Below, one piece after another: positions 45,038-55,809 of a stretch of 64,000 nucleotides of DNA. This stretch comes from Acinetobacter sp. ANC 4558. GTDB taxonomy: Bacteria; Pseudomonadota; Gammaproteobacteria; Pseudomonadales; Moraxellaceae. The stretch lies in the NCBI RefSeq assembly GCF_002135375.1, contig NZ_NEGH01000002.1, positions 62,001 through 126,000 of the forward strand. The letters are read 5' to 3'. How positions within the stretch are numbered: position 1 is the stretch's first letter; each line of letters opens with the position of its first letter. The notes below the pieces were generated by a model. The model was not told the origin of the DNA. It ran no database searches and saw only the letters and a program-made list of their open reading frames with translations. Position numbers and translations under genes: made by a program.

Positions 45038-46112
45038 ATTATTACTGACCGCGCATGAGTGCGCACAAAGAACTGGTTTAACCATTCGTGCGCTACGGGT
45101 GTATGAATCTCATGGTTTAATTACCCCGCAAAGATCCGAAAAAGGCTGGCGACTTTTTGGGTATCAGGAGATAGAACGCTTAAATGAAATTATTTCCTTA
45201 AAAAATATTGGGATGAGCCTACGAGAAATCAGCATTTTATTGTCTAACCATCATCAAACCTCACTTGATCATACGCTACAAATTCAAGAAAAAACCTTAC
45301 TCTCTCGTCGAGATCAAACTGATAAAGCGTTACAGGTTATTTATTATTTAAGATCTAAGCTTCAGGCGGGACAAAATACCTCCCTTGAAGATTTACTTCA
45401 TCTTGTCAAAGAAGCCCACTCTCCTCTCAATACAATGGAAAGTAATATTTGGAGATCCTATACACAGGCTCGCCCTCGACAAGAAATTATGCTTGATCCT
45501 CATGAAATGCATGATCTTGTTGGAACATGGGAGTTTAATGATGGATCGATTATACAAACCGTCTTACGTCATCATGAATTATATTACTTGCATAATCAAT
45601 TCAGCTATCGCCTTTTACCTGAAGCACCTGATCAATTTTTTATTAAGGGAATGGCCATACAAATTCACTTTCAGCGAACAGCTTTGAATAGCGTTGAAAC
45701 TTTACAACATCATCAAAATGGAATAATTGAAACGGCAACCCGCGTAGCGGACTCAAAGGCCAAAGAACAATTGACGGCTTTAAAGGAAAAAATTAAAACG
45801 CAACAACCTCACCTTAAAAGTAAAATTGCCTTGCATCAACTACTTCTCGAACAAGCCCAGAAGATACAAAATCATTCCAGTATGACCCCGCTTTTAGCAC
45901 AAGTCATCGCTGAACAAAAAGACTATATTCACGCAGCAATTCATCCCTTGGGCAATCTTAATCAGCTTATTTTTCAATCTATTGCTCAAAATGGTTTAGA
46001 AATGTATCATGCCGAATTTGATCACGGGAAATTGGAGTGTGGTATTTCTTTAACCCAATCTGATCAAATTGGTGCATTTTATATTTATCCTATTTTAGAC
46101 ATTTCATCCTAG
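45027..46112 (+). CDS. MerR-family regulator with a DUF3471-like sensor domain
   Basis: 361 residues, far longer than typical MerR proteins. Residues about 6-75 are the MerR DNA-binding domain (GLTIRALRVYESHGLI and LKNIGMSLREI), and a helical dimerisation segment follows to about 130. Residues about 157-240 (LVGTWEFNDGS, then IQIHFQRTALNSVETL, then HHQNGIIETATRV) resemble the DUF3471 domain found at the end of beta-lactamase-fold hydrolases, including its own neighbour. Residues 241-361 are helical and unrecognised. It overlaps the hydrolase gene by 11 bases, so the pair is co-expressed. The domain call is by eye. Confidence 0.85.
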   Translation: MSNKLLLTAHECAQRTGLTIRALRVYESHGLITPQRSEKGWRLFGYQEIERLNEIISLKNIGMSLREISILLSNHHQTSLDHTLQIQEKTLLSRRDQTDKALQVIYYLRSKLQAGQNTSLEDLLHLVKEAHSPLNTMESNIWRSYTQARPRQEIMLDPHEMHDLVGTWEFNDGSIIQTVLRHHELYYLHNQFSYRLLPEAPDQFFIKGMAIQIHFQRTALNSVETLQHHQNGIIETATRVADSKAKEQLTALKEKIKTQQPHLKSKIALHQLLLEQAQKIQNHSSMTPLLAQVIAEQKDYIHAAIHPLGNLNQLIFQSIAQNGLEMYHAEFDHGKLECGISLTQSDQIGAFYIYPILDISS

Positions 46113-46230
46113 CTTAGAAATCCATTGCGGATTCCTATATGAATTAAATTATTTCATATAATCTTATTATCAAGATTGATAAAAGAGTGCCATCACATTC
46201 TTTTATCAATTCTTATTTTGTATGATTTCA

Positions 46231-47067
46231 TTAGTTAATATGACGTTTCAGCCCCGTCATTTGAATAATGCGTGTCGATATTTCTTCAATCGACATTTCA
46301 GAAACATTTAAATATTTAATGCCCTCAGAGATATAAATGCCTTCTATAGCACGTAATTCCATTTGACATTGGTTGAAACTTGCATAACGACTTCCCGCTT
46401 TTCGTTCTGTCCGAATCGCAACGAGGCGTTCAGAATCAATCATTAAACCAAATAATTTACTTTTGTGCGGGCGTAACACTGCGGGTAAACGATTGTCGTC
46501 TAAATCTTCTTCCGTCAACGGATAATTTGCAACGCGAATTCCGAACTGTAAAGACAGATAAATTGATGTTGGCGTTTTGCCCGATCTTGAAACACCAATC
46601 AAAATAAGATCTGCTTTGTCGTAATGTCGTGTTCTTGCACCATCATCATTATCTAAAGCAAAATGAACAGCATCAATACGTGACTTATAAGACTCGGAAT
46701 TTGTCACAGCATGGGTCTGCCCGACTAAAGTTGTAGGACTTGTTCCTAACTCTTCTGATAATTTACTAATAAGTCCTTCAAAAACATCTAGATTTACTGC
46801 ATCTGCAGTATTAATAATATCGCGAACATATGGATCCACCAAAGTATCGAATACCAAAGGTTTTTGACCATCATTTTTAGAGCATGTATTAATTTCGGCA
46901 ACAACATTTGTTGCTGCTTCTTCCGTTGTTATATAAGGAATAATATGAATATCAAAGTCTACATGCGGAAACTGTGCCAAAAGAGAATGCCCAAGGGTTT
47001 CAGCCGTAATTGCAGTACCATCTGAAATAAAAAAAACGCTTCGCTTAATTTGTTTACCGTCTGACAT
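46231..47067 (-). CDS. ppsR: PEP synthase regulatory protein (bifunctional kinase/pyrophosphorylase)
   Basis: 278 residues of the DUF299 family. The nucleotide-binding P-loop is ILIGVSRSGKTPTSIYLS (about 156-173), and the N-terminus RSVFFISDGTAITAETLGHS is the family signature. It switches PEP synthase off by ADP-dependent phosphorylation of a threonine and on by phosphate-dependent removal. It is divergent from ppsA over a 154-base shared region, the usual arrangement. Strong RBS AAGGAGA before the ATG. Confidence 0.95.
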   Translation of the reverse strand: MSDGKQIKRSVFFISDGTAITAETLGHSLLAQFPHVDFDIHIIPYITTEEAATNVVAEINTCSKNDGQKPLVFDTLVDPYVRDIINTADAVNLDVFEGLISKLSEELGTSPTTLVGQTHAVTNSESYKSRIDAVHFALDNDDGARTRHYDKADLILIGVSRSGKTPTSIYLSLQFGIRVANYPLTEEDLDDNRLPAVLRPHKSKLFGLMIDSERLVAIRTERKAGSRYASFNQCQMELRAIEGIYISEGIKYLNVSEMSIEEISTRIIQMTGLKRHIN

Positions 47068-47221
47068 TAAAATTCTCCTTAAATATTTGTCTAAGTACTA
47101 TATAATCATTATAGTAACCGCATCTTACATGACTGTCGCATAGTAAAATCAAAAGCTCAGTTTTTTTGATATAATTTCATGCCAAGATACTGATTAATAC
47201 TGCAAAAGTGGAGTAACAACT

Positions 47222-49600
47222 TTGGAAGCGCGCGTAATTGGTCTAGAAAAATTAGGAAAGGATGATGTTGAACTGGTCGGTGGGAAAAACTCATCTTTAG
47301 GGGAAATGATCAGTCACTTATCAAATGCAGGTGTTTCTGTACCAGGAGGCTTTGCAACAACAGCTGATGCGTATCGTGAATTCCTCGAGCAAAGTGGACT
47401 AAACGCAAAAATTAACGCAGAACTTGCAGCACTTAATGTTGATGACGTTAATGCTCTTGCTGAAACGGGCGCTAAAATACGTCAGTGGGTTGTTGAAACA
47501 CCACTGACAGCAGAATTAGAAAAAGAAATTCGTGCTGCATTCGAAACATTATCGAACGGTAACCCTGATATCTCGGTTGCCGTTCGTTCTTCTGCAACAG
47601 CAGAAGATCTTCCAGATGCTTCTTTTGCAGGACAACAAGAAACGTTCTTAAATATTCGTGGTATTGATAATATTCTTATTGCGATTAAAGAAGTTTTTGC
47701 ATCTCTATATAATGATCGTGCCATTTCATACCGTGTACATCAAAACTTCGCACATGATGTTGTCGCTTTATCTGCTGGTATTCAGCGGATGGTTCGCTCT
47801 GAAACTGGTGCAGCGGGTGTAATGTTTACGCTTGATACCGAATCTGGTTTCCGTGATGCTGTCTTCATTACTGCATCATATGGTTTAGGTGAAATGGTGG
47901 TTCAAGGTGCTGTTAACCCAGATGAATTTTATGTATCAAAACCTTTATTAAACGCAGGAAAACACGCAGTTCTTCGCCGTAATTTAGGTTCTAAACACCA
48001 AAAAATGATTTATGGTGACGAAGGTTCTGCGGGAAAATCAGTCGTTGTTGTTGATGTTGAAAAAGCAGATCGTCAACAATTTTCTTTAAATGACCAAGAA
48101 TTGCAAGAACTTGCTAAACAAGCATTAATTATTGAAAAACACTACGGCTCACCAATGGATATTGAATGGGCTAAAGATGGTGATGATGAGCAAATTTATA
48201 TTGTTCAAGCGCGCCCTGAAACTGTTAAAAGTCGCGAAAATGTCGGCACAATGGAACGTTATCTTTTAAAACAAAAAGGTACTGTGATTTGTGAAGGCCG
48301 TTCAATTGGTCAACGTATTGGTTCAGGTAAAGTTCGTATTGTGACCTCCATTAAAGAAATGGATAAAGTACAAGCGGGTGATGTATTAGTTTCTGATATG
48401 ACTGACCCAGATTGGGAACCTGTCATGAAACGTGCAGCGGCTATTGTCACCAATCGTGGTGGTCGTACGTGTCATGCTGCAATTATTGCACGTGAACTTG
48501 GCGTTCCAGCAATTGTAGGCTGTGGTAATGCAACTGAAGTATTGGTCGATGGTCAGGAAGTGACTGTTTCATGTGCTGAAGGTGACACAGGTTTTATCTA
48601 TGAAGGATCATTAGATTTTGAAGTTCAAAAGAACTCCGTAGAATCTATGCCTAAACTTCCGTTCAAAATTATGATGAACGTCGGTAACCCTGATCGCGCA
48701 TTTGACTTTGCTCAAATTCCAAACGAAGGTATTGGTCTTGCACGTTTAGAATTTATCATCAACCGTATGATTGGTGTACATCCTAAAGCATTATTGAATA
48801 TTGATAGCTTACCACGTGAAACACGCGCTGCTGTATTAGCACGTACGGCAGGTTATACGTCTCCAATTGAGTTTTATGTAGAAAAATTAGTTGAAGGTAT
48901 TTCTACATTAGCAGCAGCATTTGCCGACAAACCAGTCATTGTTCGCATGTCAGACTTTAAGTCAAATGAATATGCAAACTTAATTGGTGGTAAGTTATAC
49001 GAACCAGAAGAAGAAAACCCAATGCTTGGTTTCCGTGGTGCGAGTCGCTATGTTTCTGATAACTTCCGTGATTGTTTTGAGCTTGAATGCCGTGCATTAA
49101 AAAAAGTTCGTGATGAAATGGGCTTAACCAACGTACAAATCATGATTCCATTTGTACGTACCGTTGCTGAAGCAAAACGTGTAATCGAATTGCTTGCGCT
49201 AAATGGTCTTAAACGTGGTGAAAATGGTCTTAAAGTCATCATGATGTGTGAATTACCAACCAATGCCCTCTTAGCAGAACAGTTCTTAGAGCATTTCGAT
49301 GGTTTCTCTATCGGTTCAAATGACTTAACTCAGTTAACACTTGGTTTAGACCGTGATTCTGGTATTGTCTCTCATCTATTTGATGAGCGTGATGCAGCAG
49401 TAAAAGCGCTTCTTTCTATGGCTATTCATGCATGTCGTAAGGCGGGTAAATATGTGGGTATTTGTGGTCAAGGACCTTCAGATCATCCAGATCTTGCACG
49501 TTGGTTAATGGAACAAGGAATTGATTCTGTCTCTTTAAACCCTGACTCAGTTTTAGATACTTGGTTCTTCCTCTCTGAAAAAAAAGCTCAACAAGCTTAA
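47222..49600 (+). CDS. ppsA: phosphoenolpyruvate synthase
   Basis: 792 residues. The start codon is TTG at 47222, with GGAG eight bases upstream and no better ATG in frame. The order is an ATP-grasp pyruvate/ATP domain with [20 protein letters not shown], a swivelling phosphohistidine domain with His418 in [20 protein letters not shown], and the C-terminal PEP-binding barrel ([15 protein letters not shown], then a Cys in [11 protein letters not shown]). It converts pyruvate, ATP and water to PEP, AMP and phosphate for gluconeogenesis. It is regulated by the adjacent PpsR. A terminator follows. Confidence 0.97.
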   Translation: MEARVIGLEKLGKDDVELVGGKNSSLGEMISHLSNAGVSVPGGFATTADAYREFLEQSGLNAKINAELAALNVDDVNALAETGAKIRQWVVETPLTAELEKEIRAAFETLSNGNPDISVAVRSSATAEDLPDASFAGQQETFLNIRGIDNILIAIKEVFASLYNDRAISYRVHQNFAHDVVALSAGIQRMVRSETGAAGVMFTLDTESGFRDAVFITASYGLGEMVVQGAVNPDEFYVSKPLLNAGKHAVLRRNLGSKHQKMIYGDEGSAGKSVVVVDVEKADRQQFSLNDQELQELAKQALIIEKHYGSPMDIEWAKDGDDEQIYIVQARPETVKSRENVGTMERYLLKQKGTVICEGRSIGQRIGSGKVRIVTSIKEMDKVQAGDVLVSDMTDPDWEPVMKRAAAIVTNRGGRTCHAAIIARELGVPAIVGCGNATEVLVDGQEVTVSCAEGDTGFIYEGSLDFEVQKNSVESMPKLPFKIMMNVGNPDRAFDFAQIPNEGIGLARLEFIINRMIGVHPKALLNIDSLPRETRAAVLARTAGYTSPIEFYVEKLVEGISTLAAAFADKPVIVRMSDFKSNEYANLIGGKLYEPEEENPMLGFRGASRYVSDNFRDCFELECRALKKVRDEMGLTNVQIMIPFVRTVAEAKRVIELLALNGLKRGENGLKVIMMCELPTNALLAEQFLEHFDGFSIGSNDLTQLTLGLDRDSGIVSHLFDERDAAVKALLSMAIHACRKAGKYVGICGQGPSDHPDLARWLMEQGIDSVSLNPDSVLDTWFFLSEKKAQQA

Positions 49601-49611
49601 TAAAACATGCT

Positions 49612-49638
49612 AAAAAGACCCATTAATGGGTCTTTTTT
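49612..49638 (+). terminator. intrinsic terminator after ppsA
   Basis: AAAAAGACCCATT pairs with AATGGGTCTTTTT as a near-perfect palindrome ending in six T. Confidence 0.9.
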
Positions 49639-49665
49639 ATTTTTGGCTTTTGGAATTTTAATTTT

Positions 49666-50442
49666 ATGCAAATTTACTTGGCGCGCAATAATCAACAAGC
49701 TGGTCCATATACACTTGAGCAACTCAATCAAATGTTAGCAAGCCAACAAGTTTTACTGACAGACTTGATTTGGCATCAAGGAATGACTGAATGGAAAGCT
49801 TTGGGTGAGTTGACCCACGGCCAATTTGTTTATCAACCACAAGGTTATGTTCCCCCGACTCAACTACATCAGGAAGTACAAAACCCAAGTTACCAAAATT
49901 CAACGATTCAAAAGGTAACCGTTAATAAAGCAGCCTCTTCATCGGAGCTTGCATCTATTGGTTCACGCATATTAGCAAAAGTAATTGATTTGCTCTTATG
50001 GTTACCAGCCTTTGCTCTCCCTTCTTTCTTCTTTAATCATGATCAACAAGGTCAATTGCTTGCCTTACAACATAACTTACAAGCAGCAGATACCTCTAAC
50101 CAAATGACTCAGCTTCAAAAAGAATTATTTACTTTAATTCCAATGGAAGCATGGGCTGCAATGGCACTTTATATTTTTATTATGCTGGTTGTACAAGCCA
50201 TCATGATTGCAAAATCTGGGCAAAGTATAGGAAAAAAACTGGCACGAATTAAAATTGTTGATGCTAATAATAACGGTCCAGTCAGCCTTTTCCGTGCATT
50301 TACATTACGTTCTGTACTCTTTATTTTTCTAACAGCATTACTTTTTCCATTCATTAATATATTTGACTTTGCTTTTGGATTGCATAAAAAGCGTCAAACG
50401 CTACATGATAAGCTTGCTAAAACGATTGTAATTAAGAATTAA
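49666..50442 (+). CDS. GYF-2/RDD-domain inner-membrane protein
   Basis: 258 residues. Residues 1-58 are a GYF_2 (DUF4339) domain (QAGPYTLEQLNQMLASQQVL ... TEWKALGEL). A polar linker follows. Residues about 95-255 are an RDD domain with helices at about 103-122, 165-185 and 205-230 and the motif GQSIGKKLARIKIVD. RDD proteins are small membrane proteins of mostly unknown function, some linked to ion transport. Single-gene unit with its own terminators on both sides. Confidence 0.88.
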   Translation: MQIYLARNNQQAGPYTLEQLNQMLASQQVLLTDLIWHQGMTEWKALGELTHGQFVYQPQGYVPPTQLHQEVQNPSYQNSTIQKVTVNKAASSSELASIGSRILAKVIDLLLWLPAFALPSFFFNHDQQGQLLALQHNLQAADTSNQMTQLQKELFTLIPMEAWAAMALYIFIMLVVQAIMIAKSGQSIGKKLARIKIVDANNNGPVSLFRAFTLRSVLFIFLTALLFPFINIFDFAFGLHKKRQTLHDKLAKTIVIKN

Positions 50443-50455
50443 ACCCAAAATAAAA

Positions 50456-50477
50456 CAAGGGGTAATTTTACCCCTTG
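50456..50477 (+). terminator. hairpin terminator after the GYF-RDD gene
   Basis: CAAGGGGTAA pairs with TTACCCCTTG, 13 bases after the stop; only a weak T run follows. Confidence 0.6.
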
Positions 50478-50602
50478 ATCTATTTCATTCTCTTGATATT
50501 AAAATAAAATTCTTTTAAAAAAATATAATTCCGACTATTAAAATTGGTTTTTATTACAGCCATTTAAAGCACCTTTACATATAGCTTAGTTCCCCGATAT
50601 AA

Positions 50603-50680
50603 GGCATAATGCCCTACAACGTAGCGGTGCCTCATGATTAGAAAGTTAGATCATGTCTAGAATTCCTAATCATGAGCCAC
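50603..50680 (+). promoter_or_regulatory. structured leader upstream of cyoA
   Basis: GTGCCTCATGATTAG (50627-50641) pairs with CTAATCATGAGCCAC (50666-50680) at 14 of 15 positions across a 24-base interior that holds a smaller TAGA/TCTA pairing. A separate short palindrome GGCATAATGCC lies at 50603-50613. The cyoA start is 57 bases further on. It could be an operator, an attenuator or an mRNA stabiliser; no gene is present between 50443 and 50736. Confidence 0.5.
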
Positions 50681-50736
50681 TTTAATCGCTATCCCATATT
50701 TATTTAGGGAATGGGACTCTTCACCGAGGTTGTAAA

Positions 50737-51810
50737 ATGAGACAAACAATTTTAGCTGTATTGTCTTTATCAACGCTTGCCGCACTCTTAACTGGGTGTG
50801 GTGGTGATATGGTACTTCTAAACTCAAAAGGTCCAGTTGCTGAAGGTCAAAGTAACCTGATGATGACTGCGATCTACCTAATGCTTTTGGTAGTAATTCC
50901 ATCAGTCATTATGGCATTGTGGTTTGGTTGGAAATATCGTGCGTCAAATAAAGATGCAGACTATAAACCTACTTGGGCACACTCAACTGCAATTGAAGTT
51001 GTAGTATGGGGTATTCCCGTTATTATTATTGGTATTTTAGCATGGTTAACTTGGTGGGGTTCCCACAAGTATGACCCATACCGCCCGCTTGATTCTGATA
51101 AAGCTCCATTAACTGTTCAAGTGATTGCTGAACAATTTAAATGGGTATTTATCTATCCAGAACAAGATATTGCAACAATTAACGAATTACGCTTCCCAGA
51201 GAAAACTCCGTTAAGCCTTCGTATTACATCTAACTTCACAATGAATTCATTCTTCATTCCAGCGTTAGGTGGTCAAATTTACGCAATGGCAGGTATGCAG
51301 ACTCATTTGAATTTATTAGCAAGTGAAACCAGTCCAGCTGAAGGCTATCGTGGTTTCTCTTCTAACTATTCAGGTTATGGCTTCTCACAAATGCGTTTCC
51401 GTGCGTATTCAGTGACTGATGCTCAATTTACAGAATGGGTAGATGCAATCAAAGCAGGTAAGGGTACAACTGTTAATCCGAATGCAATTCAAGAACCGAT
51501 CTTAGATCAGGCTGTTTTTGCAACCTTACGTGATGGCAACCGTTCAACGCATCAAATCGAAGCGCTTATAGCAAATGCTAAAACTCCTGAAGAAAAGGCT
51601 GCTGCTGAAGCAATGAAGCCTTATCCAACTAAGCCTTCTCCAGTAACGTATTTCGCTACTGTAGAAAAAGGCTTGTTTGAATCAGTGATCAATAAATACA
51701 TGTCAAACTATCATGGTGCTGATCATTCAGCTGCTGCGGTAGAACATAATGCTCCTGCATCTGAAGCACATGTAAATGTTGAACATGCAACTGCTTCTCA
51801 AGGAGAATAA
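50737..51810 (+). CDS. cyoA: cytochrome bo3 ubiquinol oxidase subunit II
   Basis: 357 residues. The lipoprotein signal has lipobox LLTGC (Cys21), with two membrane helices (about 43-62 and 88-105). A periplasmic cupredoxin-like domain follows with the MNSFFIPALGGQIYAMAGM segment. The CuA-binding Cys/His set of cytochrome c oxidases is absent, as expected for a quinol oxidase. The C-terminal tail is long and His/Ala/Glu-rich. First gene of cyoABCDE; the RBS region has GAGG before the ATG. It is part of the proton-pumping terminal oxidase. Confidence 0.96.
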   Translation: MRQTILAVLSLSTLAALLTGCGGDMVLLNSKGPVAEGQSNLMMTAIYLMLLVVIPSVIMALWFGWKYRASNKDADYKPTWAHSTAIEVVVWGIPVIIIGILAWLTWWGSHKYDPYRPLDSDKAPLTVQVIAEQFKWVFIYPEQDIATINELRFPEKTPLSLRITSNFTMNSFFIPALGGQIYAMAGMQTHLNLLASETSPAEGYRGFSSNYSGYGFSQMRFRAYSVTDAQFTEWVDAIKAGKGTTVNPNAIQEPILDQAVFATLRDGNRSTHQIEALIANAKTPEEKAAAEAMKPYPTKPSPVTYFATVEKGLFESVINKYMSNYHGADHSAAAVEHNAPASEAHVNVEHATASQGE

Positions 51811-51813
51811 GAC

Positions 51814-53802
51814 ATGAGCTTCTTAGGTAAGTTAGGTCCAGATGCAATACCACACGATCCAATCGTGTTGGTTACTGTTGCACTTATGGTTTTAGGTGGT
51901 CTCGCTGTTTTTGCGGGTATTACTTATTTCAAAAAATGGGGCTACTTGTGGAACGAATGGTTCACTTCTGTAGACCATAAAAAAATTGGTATCATGTATT
52001 TATTTGTATCCATTATCATGCTTTTGCGTGGTTTTGCTGATGCAATCATGATGCGTCTTCAGCTGTTCCTTGCTAAAGGTGGCGGTGAAGGTTATTTACA
52101 CCCTGAACACTACGATCAAATCTTCACCGCACATGGTGTCATCATGATCTTCTTCGTAGCAATGGGTCTTGTCGTTGGCTTAATGAACATCTCTGTACCA
52201 CTTCAAATTGGTGCACGTGACGTTGCCTTCCCATTATTAAACTCACTCAGTTTCTGGTTATTTGCTGGTGCTGCTGGCTTAATGATGGCTTCACTTGCAA
52301 TTGGTGAATTCGCAGCAACAGGTTGGATGGCTTATCCTCCTCTTTCTGGTATCGAATATTCTCCAGGTGTAGGTATGGACTACTACATTTGGGCACTGCA
52401 GGTTTCAGGTCTAGGTACACTTCTTACTGGTGTTAACTTCTTTGTTACGATCATTAAAATGCGTGCACCTGGCATGGGTCTTATGGATATGCCAATTTTC
52501 ACATGGACATCTTTATGTACCGCTGTGTTGATTATTGCATCATTCCCAGTGTTAACTGCTACGATTGCAATGCTTACGCTTGACCGTTACTTCGATTTCC
52601 ACTTCTTTACAAATGACTTGGGCGGTAGTCCAATGTTATATGTGAACTTGATTTGGACTTGGGGTCACCCAGAAGTTTACATCTTGGTATTACCAGCATT
52701 TGGTATTTACTCAGAAGTGGTGTCTACTTTTGCACGCAAAACATTGTTCGGCTATAAATCTATGGTGTATGCAACGATCGCAATTACAGTTCTTGCGTTT
52801 GTTGTTTGGGTTCACCACTTCTTTACGATGGGTGCTGGTGCCAACGTTAACGCGTTCTTTGGTATCATGACCATGGTTATTGCGATTCCTACAGGTGTGA
52901 AAATCTTCTCTTGGTTATTCACCATGTATAAGGGTCGTATCACCTACACAACTCCAATGCTTTGGACACTAGGTTTCCTTGTGACTTTTGGTATTGGTGG
53001 TTTAACAGGTGTATTAATGGCAGTTCCACCAGCGGACTTCCTTGTACACAACTCTTTATTCCTCATCGCACACTTCCATAACGTCATTATTGGCGGTGTT
53101 GTATTCGCGATGTTCGCAGGTATCATTTTCTACTGGCCAAAAATGTTTGGTTGGAAGCTTAATGAAGCTTGGGGTAAAGCATCATTCTGGTTCTGGTTCT
53201 TCGGTTTCTATTTTGCATTCATGCCACTTTATATCCTTGGTTTCATGGGTATGACACGTCGCTTGAACACATATGACAACCCTGAATGGGACCCATACTT
53301 AGCAATTGCACTCTTTGGTTCAGTATTGATTCTTTTCGGTATTCTGTGCTTCGTGATGCAAATTATTGTGGGCTTCCTTCAACGCAAAGACAACATGGAT
53401 TACACAGGTGATCCATGGGATGGCCGTGTACTTGAATGGGCTACATCATCTCCAGCACCGTTTTATAACTTTGCTCATCTTCCAAAGATCAATGGTATTG
53501 ATACTTTCTGGACTGACAAAGAAAATGGTATTGCTTACGTGAAACCAACTCATTATGAAGATATTCATATGCCAACAAACCGCGCAGCTGGTTTTGTGAT
53601 TGCAATGTTTATTACCATTATGGGCTTTGCGTTAATCTGGCATATTTGGTGGTTAGTTGTCGTTACTTTCGTTGCCGCAATCATCAGCTTCATCGTATCT
53701 TCTTTCACGAAGAAAGTAGATTACTATGTTCCTGCTGCTGAAGTAGAACGTATTGAAAACGAACGCTATGCGCTTCTTGAAAAACACTTGAAGAAGGACT
53801 AA
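51814..53802 (+). CDS. cyoB: cytochrome bo3 ubiquinol oxidase subunit I
   Basis: 662 residues, a heme-copper oxidase core with about 15 helices. Heme and CuB ligands are visible: His in [11 protein letters not shown], the cross-linked His-Tyr pair in WGHPEVYIL, the His pair in [10 protein letters not shown] and the two heme-ligand histidines in [11 protein letters not shown]. It reduces oxygen to water and pumps protons. It starts 3 bases after cyoA. Confidence 0.98.
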   Translation: MSFLGKLGPDAIPHDPIVLVTVALMVLGGLAVFAGITYFKKWGYLWNEWFTSVDHKKIGIMYLFVSIIMLLRGFADAIMMRLQLFLAKGGGEGYLHPEHYDQIFTAHGVIMIFFVAMGLVVGLMNISVPLQIGARDVAFPLLNSLSFWLFAGAAGLMMASLAIGEFAATGWMAYPPLSGIEYSPGVGMDYYIWALQVSGLGTLLTGVNFFVTIIKMRAPGMGLMDMPIFTWTSLCTAVLIIASFPVLTATIAMLTLDRYFDFHFFTNDLGGSPMLYVNLIWTWGHPEVYILVLPAFGIYSEVVSTFARKTLFGYKSMVYATIAITVLAFVVWVHHFFTMGAGANVNAFFGIMTMVIAIPTGVKIFSWLFTMYKGRITYTTPMLWTLGFLVTFGIGGLTGVLMAVPPADFLVHNSLFLIAHFHNVIIGGVVFAMFAGIIFYWPKMFGWKLNEAWGKASFWFWFFGFYFAFMPLYILGFMGMTRRLNTYDNPEWDPYLAIALFGSVLILFGILCFVMQIIVGFLQRKDNMDYTGDPWDGRVLEWATSSPAPFYNFAHLPKINGIDTFWTDKENGIAYVKPTHYEDIHMPTNRAAGFVIAMFITIMGFALIWHIWWLVVVTFVAAIISFIVSSFTKKVDYYVPAAEVERIENERYALLEKHLKKD

Positions 53803-53806
53803 GACA

Positions 53807-54424
53807 ATGGCTGAAGTACTTCATCACGATAACCACGGACACGATGATCATCATCACGATGATACAGACATCACCGTCTTTGGTTTCTGGACCTACTTAA
53901 TGAGTGACTTGATTTTATTCGGTACACTCTTCATCGCATTTGCTGTGTTAAGTAGTCACATTCCAATGGGTACACCTAGTGCAAAAGATCTTTTTGGCGT
54001 TTCATTAGATTTCGTCTTAACTGAAACTTTTGCACTCTTAATATCTTCCGTAACATTTGGTTTTGCAGTACTTGCTGCATACAAAAAAGATGTTGCTAAA
54101 GTATTAACATGGTTAGCCATTACTTGGGTATTTGGTGCGATCTTCATTGGTATGGAAATTTATGAGTTCTCTCATTTAGTTCATGAAGGTCATGGTCCAA
54201 GCACAAGTGCGTTCCTATCTGCGTTCTTTACCTTAGTTGGTACGCACGGTATTCACGTTACTTCTGGTTTGGTGTGGATGATTGTATTGATGATTCAAAT
54301 CAAAAAATACGGTCTAACACTTCCAAATACACGTCGTCTTGCATGCTTAAGCTTGTTCTGGCACTTCCTTGACATCGTTTGGATCTGTGTATTCAGCGTC
54401 GTTTACTTACTGGGAGTTATCTAA
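53807..54424 (+). CDS. cyoC: cytochrome bo3 ubiquinol oxidase subunit III
   Basis: 205 residues with five predicted helices, an N-terminus very rich in His and Asp ([14 protein letters not shown]), and the family segments [18 protein letters not shown] and [17 protein letters not shown]. Starts 4 bases after cyoB; its TAA overlaps the cyoD ATG by one base. Confidence 0.97.
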   Translation: MAEVLHHDNHGHDDHHHDDTDITVFGFWTYLMSDLILFGTLFIAFAVLSSHIPMGTPSAKDLFGVSLDFVLTETFALLISSVTFGFAVLAAYKKDVAKVLTWLAITWVFGAIFIGMEIYEFSHLVHEGHGPSTSAFLSAFFTLVGTHGIHVTSGLVWMIVLMIQIKKYGLTLPNTRRLACLSLFWHFLDIVWICVFSVVYLLGVI

Positions 54425-54756
54425 TGAGTCATGATCATAACTCAGCTGGTGCAGCACACGGTAACGTTAAACAATATACGATTGGTTTTATCCTTTCAGT
54501 TGTTCTAACACTCATTCCTTTTGGAATGGTGATGTCAGGCAATTTTGAGGAACAACGTGGTTTACTCGTTGCTGTTATTGCAATTACTGCGGTTGCTCAG
54601 GTTCTTGTTCAATTAGTTTATTTCTTGCACATGAATTCTTCTTCAGAGCAACGTTGGAACGTTATTGCATTTATCTATACAGTGTTATGTATTGCTATTC
54701 TTTTGATTGGCTCTGTGTGGATTATGAATCACTTACATTTCAACATGATGATCTAA
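54424..54756 (+). CDS. cyoD: cytochrome bo3 ubiquinol oxidase subunit IV
   Basis: 110 residues from ATG 54424 (MSHDHNSAG). A frame reaching back to 54379 lies inside cyoC and is rejected. It has three helices with the family motif VQLVYFLHMNSSSEQRWN. Its stop/start overlap with cyoC (TAATG) indicates coupled translation. Helps assemble CuB in subunit I. Confidence 0.96.
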   Translation: MSHDHNSAGAAHGNVKQYTIGFILSVVLTLIPFGMVMSGNFEEQRGLLVAVIAITAVAQVLVQLVYFLHMNSSSEQRWNVIAFIYTVLCIAILLIGSVWIMNHLHFNMMI

Positions 54757-54766
54757 ACTGATCGTC

Positions 54767-55645
54767 ATGTTAAAAAAGTATTTATTCCTGACTAAGCCAG
54801 GAATTCTCTTTGGTAACTTCGTTACCACTTTGGGTGGCTATTTTTTAGCTGCCCAAGGTTCTGTAGATTTCCTTCTCTTACTGATTACCCTTGTAGGAAC
54901 TACGTTAGTTGTCGCATCAGGTTGTGTCGTAAACAACGTCATTGATCAAGATATCGATCATAAGATGGAACGTACGATGAATCGTGCATTAGTTCAAAAA
55001 ACCATTAGCCCCTCTTTTGCTTTAGCATTTTCTGCAGTGCTTGGTGTGATTGGCTTTTCTTTACTCTGGTTCTTTGTTAATGCTTATGCTTTCGGCTTTG
55101 CGGTTCTCGGATTTTTAGTTTATGTAATTTTTTATAGTCTTTGGAGTAAACGTACCTCTATTCACCAAACTGTGATTGGAAGTATTTCTGGCGCAAGCCC
55201 TCCAGTGATTGGATACACTGCCGTTTCAAATGAGTTTGATGTTGCTGCATTGCTTCTCTTTTTAGCGTATGCACTTTGGCAAATGCCACATTCATGGGGA
55301 ATTGCAATTTATCGATTTGATGACTATAAAAATGCTGGGATACCCATTTTACCTGTAGCACGTTCGATTTTTCGTACAAAAGTTGAAAGCTTAATTTATG
55401 TTTTACTTTTTGCTGCTGTTTTAAATGGTTTGTATTGTTTTGGCTATACCAATGTATTTTTCTTAATCCTCTTTAATGCACTATGTGCTTATTGGGTGTA
55501 TTTATCAATTATTGGGTTTAAAGCTGAAAATAATCAGATTTGGGCTAAACGTTATTTCTTATATTCAGTTATTTTAATTACTGCATTAAGTATTAGTTTT
55601 AGCTTTAGCTATATTTCTCCCGCACCGTATTTACCGTTATTTTAA
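54767..55645 (+). CDS. cyoE: heme O synthase (protoheme IX farnesyltransferase)
   Basis: 292 residues of the UbiA prenyltransferase superfamily with about nine helices. The first Asp-rich motif is NNVIDQDIDHKMERTMNR and the second is YRFDDYKNAGIPILP. It farnesylates heme B to heme O, the cofactor of the oxidase encoded upstream. It is the last gene of cyoABCDE, 10 bases after cyoD. Confidence 0.96.
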   Translation: MLKKYLFLTKPGILFGNFVTTLGGYFLAAQGSVDFLLLLITLVGTTLVVASGCVVNNVIDQDIDHKMERTMNRALVQKTISPSFALAFSAVLGVIGFSLLWFFVNAYAFGFAVLGFLVYVIFYSLWSKRTSIHQTVIGSISGASPPVIGYTAVSNEFDVAALLLFLAYALWQMPHSWGIAIYRFDDYKNAGIPILPVARSIFRTKVESLIYVLLFAAVLNGLYCFGYTNVFFLILFNALCAYWVYLSIIGFKAENNQIWAKRYFLYSVILITALSISFSFSYISPAPYLPLF

Positions 55646-55672
55646 AAAGATAGAGTTCTCTCTATCTTTTTT
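55644..55672 (+). terminator. intrinsic terminator of the cyo operon
   Basis: AGATAGAG (55648-55655), loop TTCT, CTCTATCT (55660-55667), T run after; overlaps the cyoE stop region. Confidence 0.85.
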
Positions 55673-55809
55673 CATCCCAAATAAACAAATACAGCATGAA
55701 TTCCGCCAATCTAGATTGGCGCCATCCATTTCTACCGTTATATTGTTATTTTAAAACTTACTTTTAGATAGTCACTTTATATTTAATCACGCTTCTTTAT
55801 CTAAACAGA

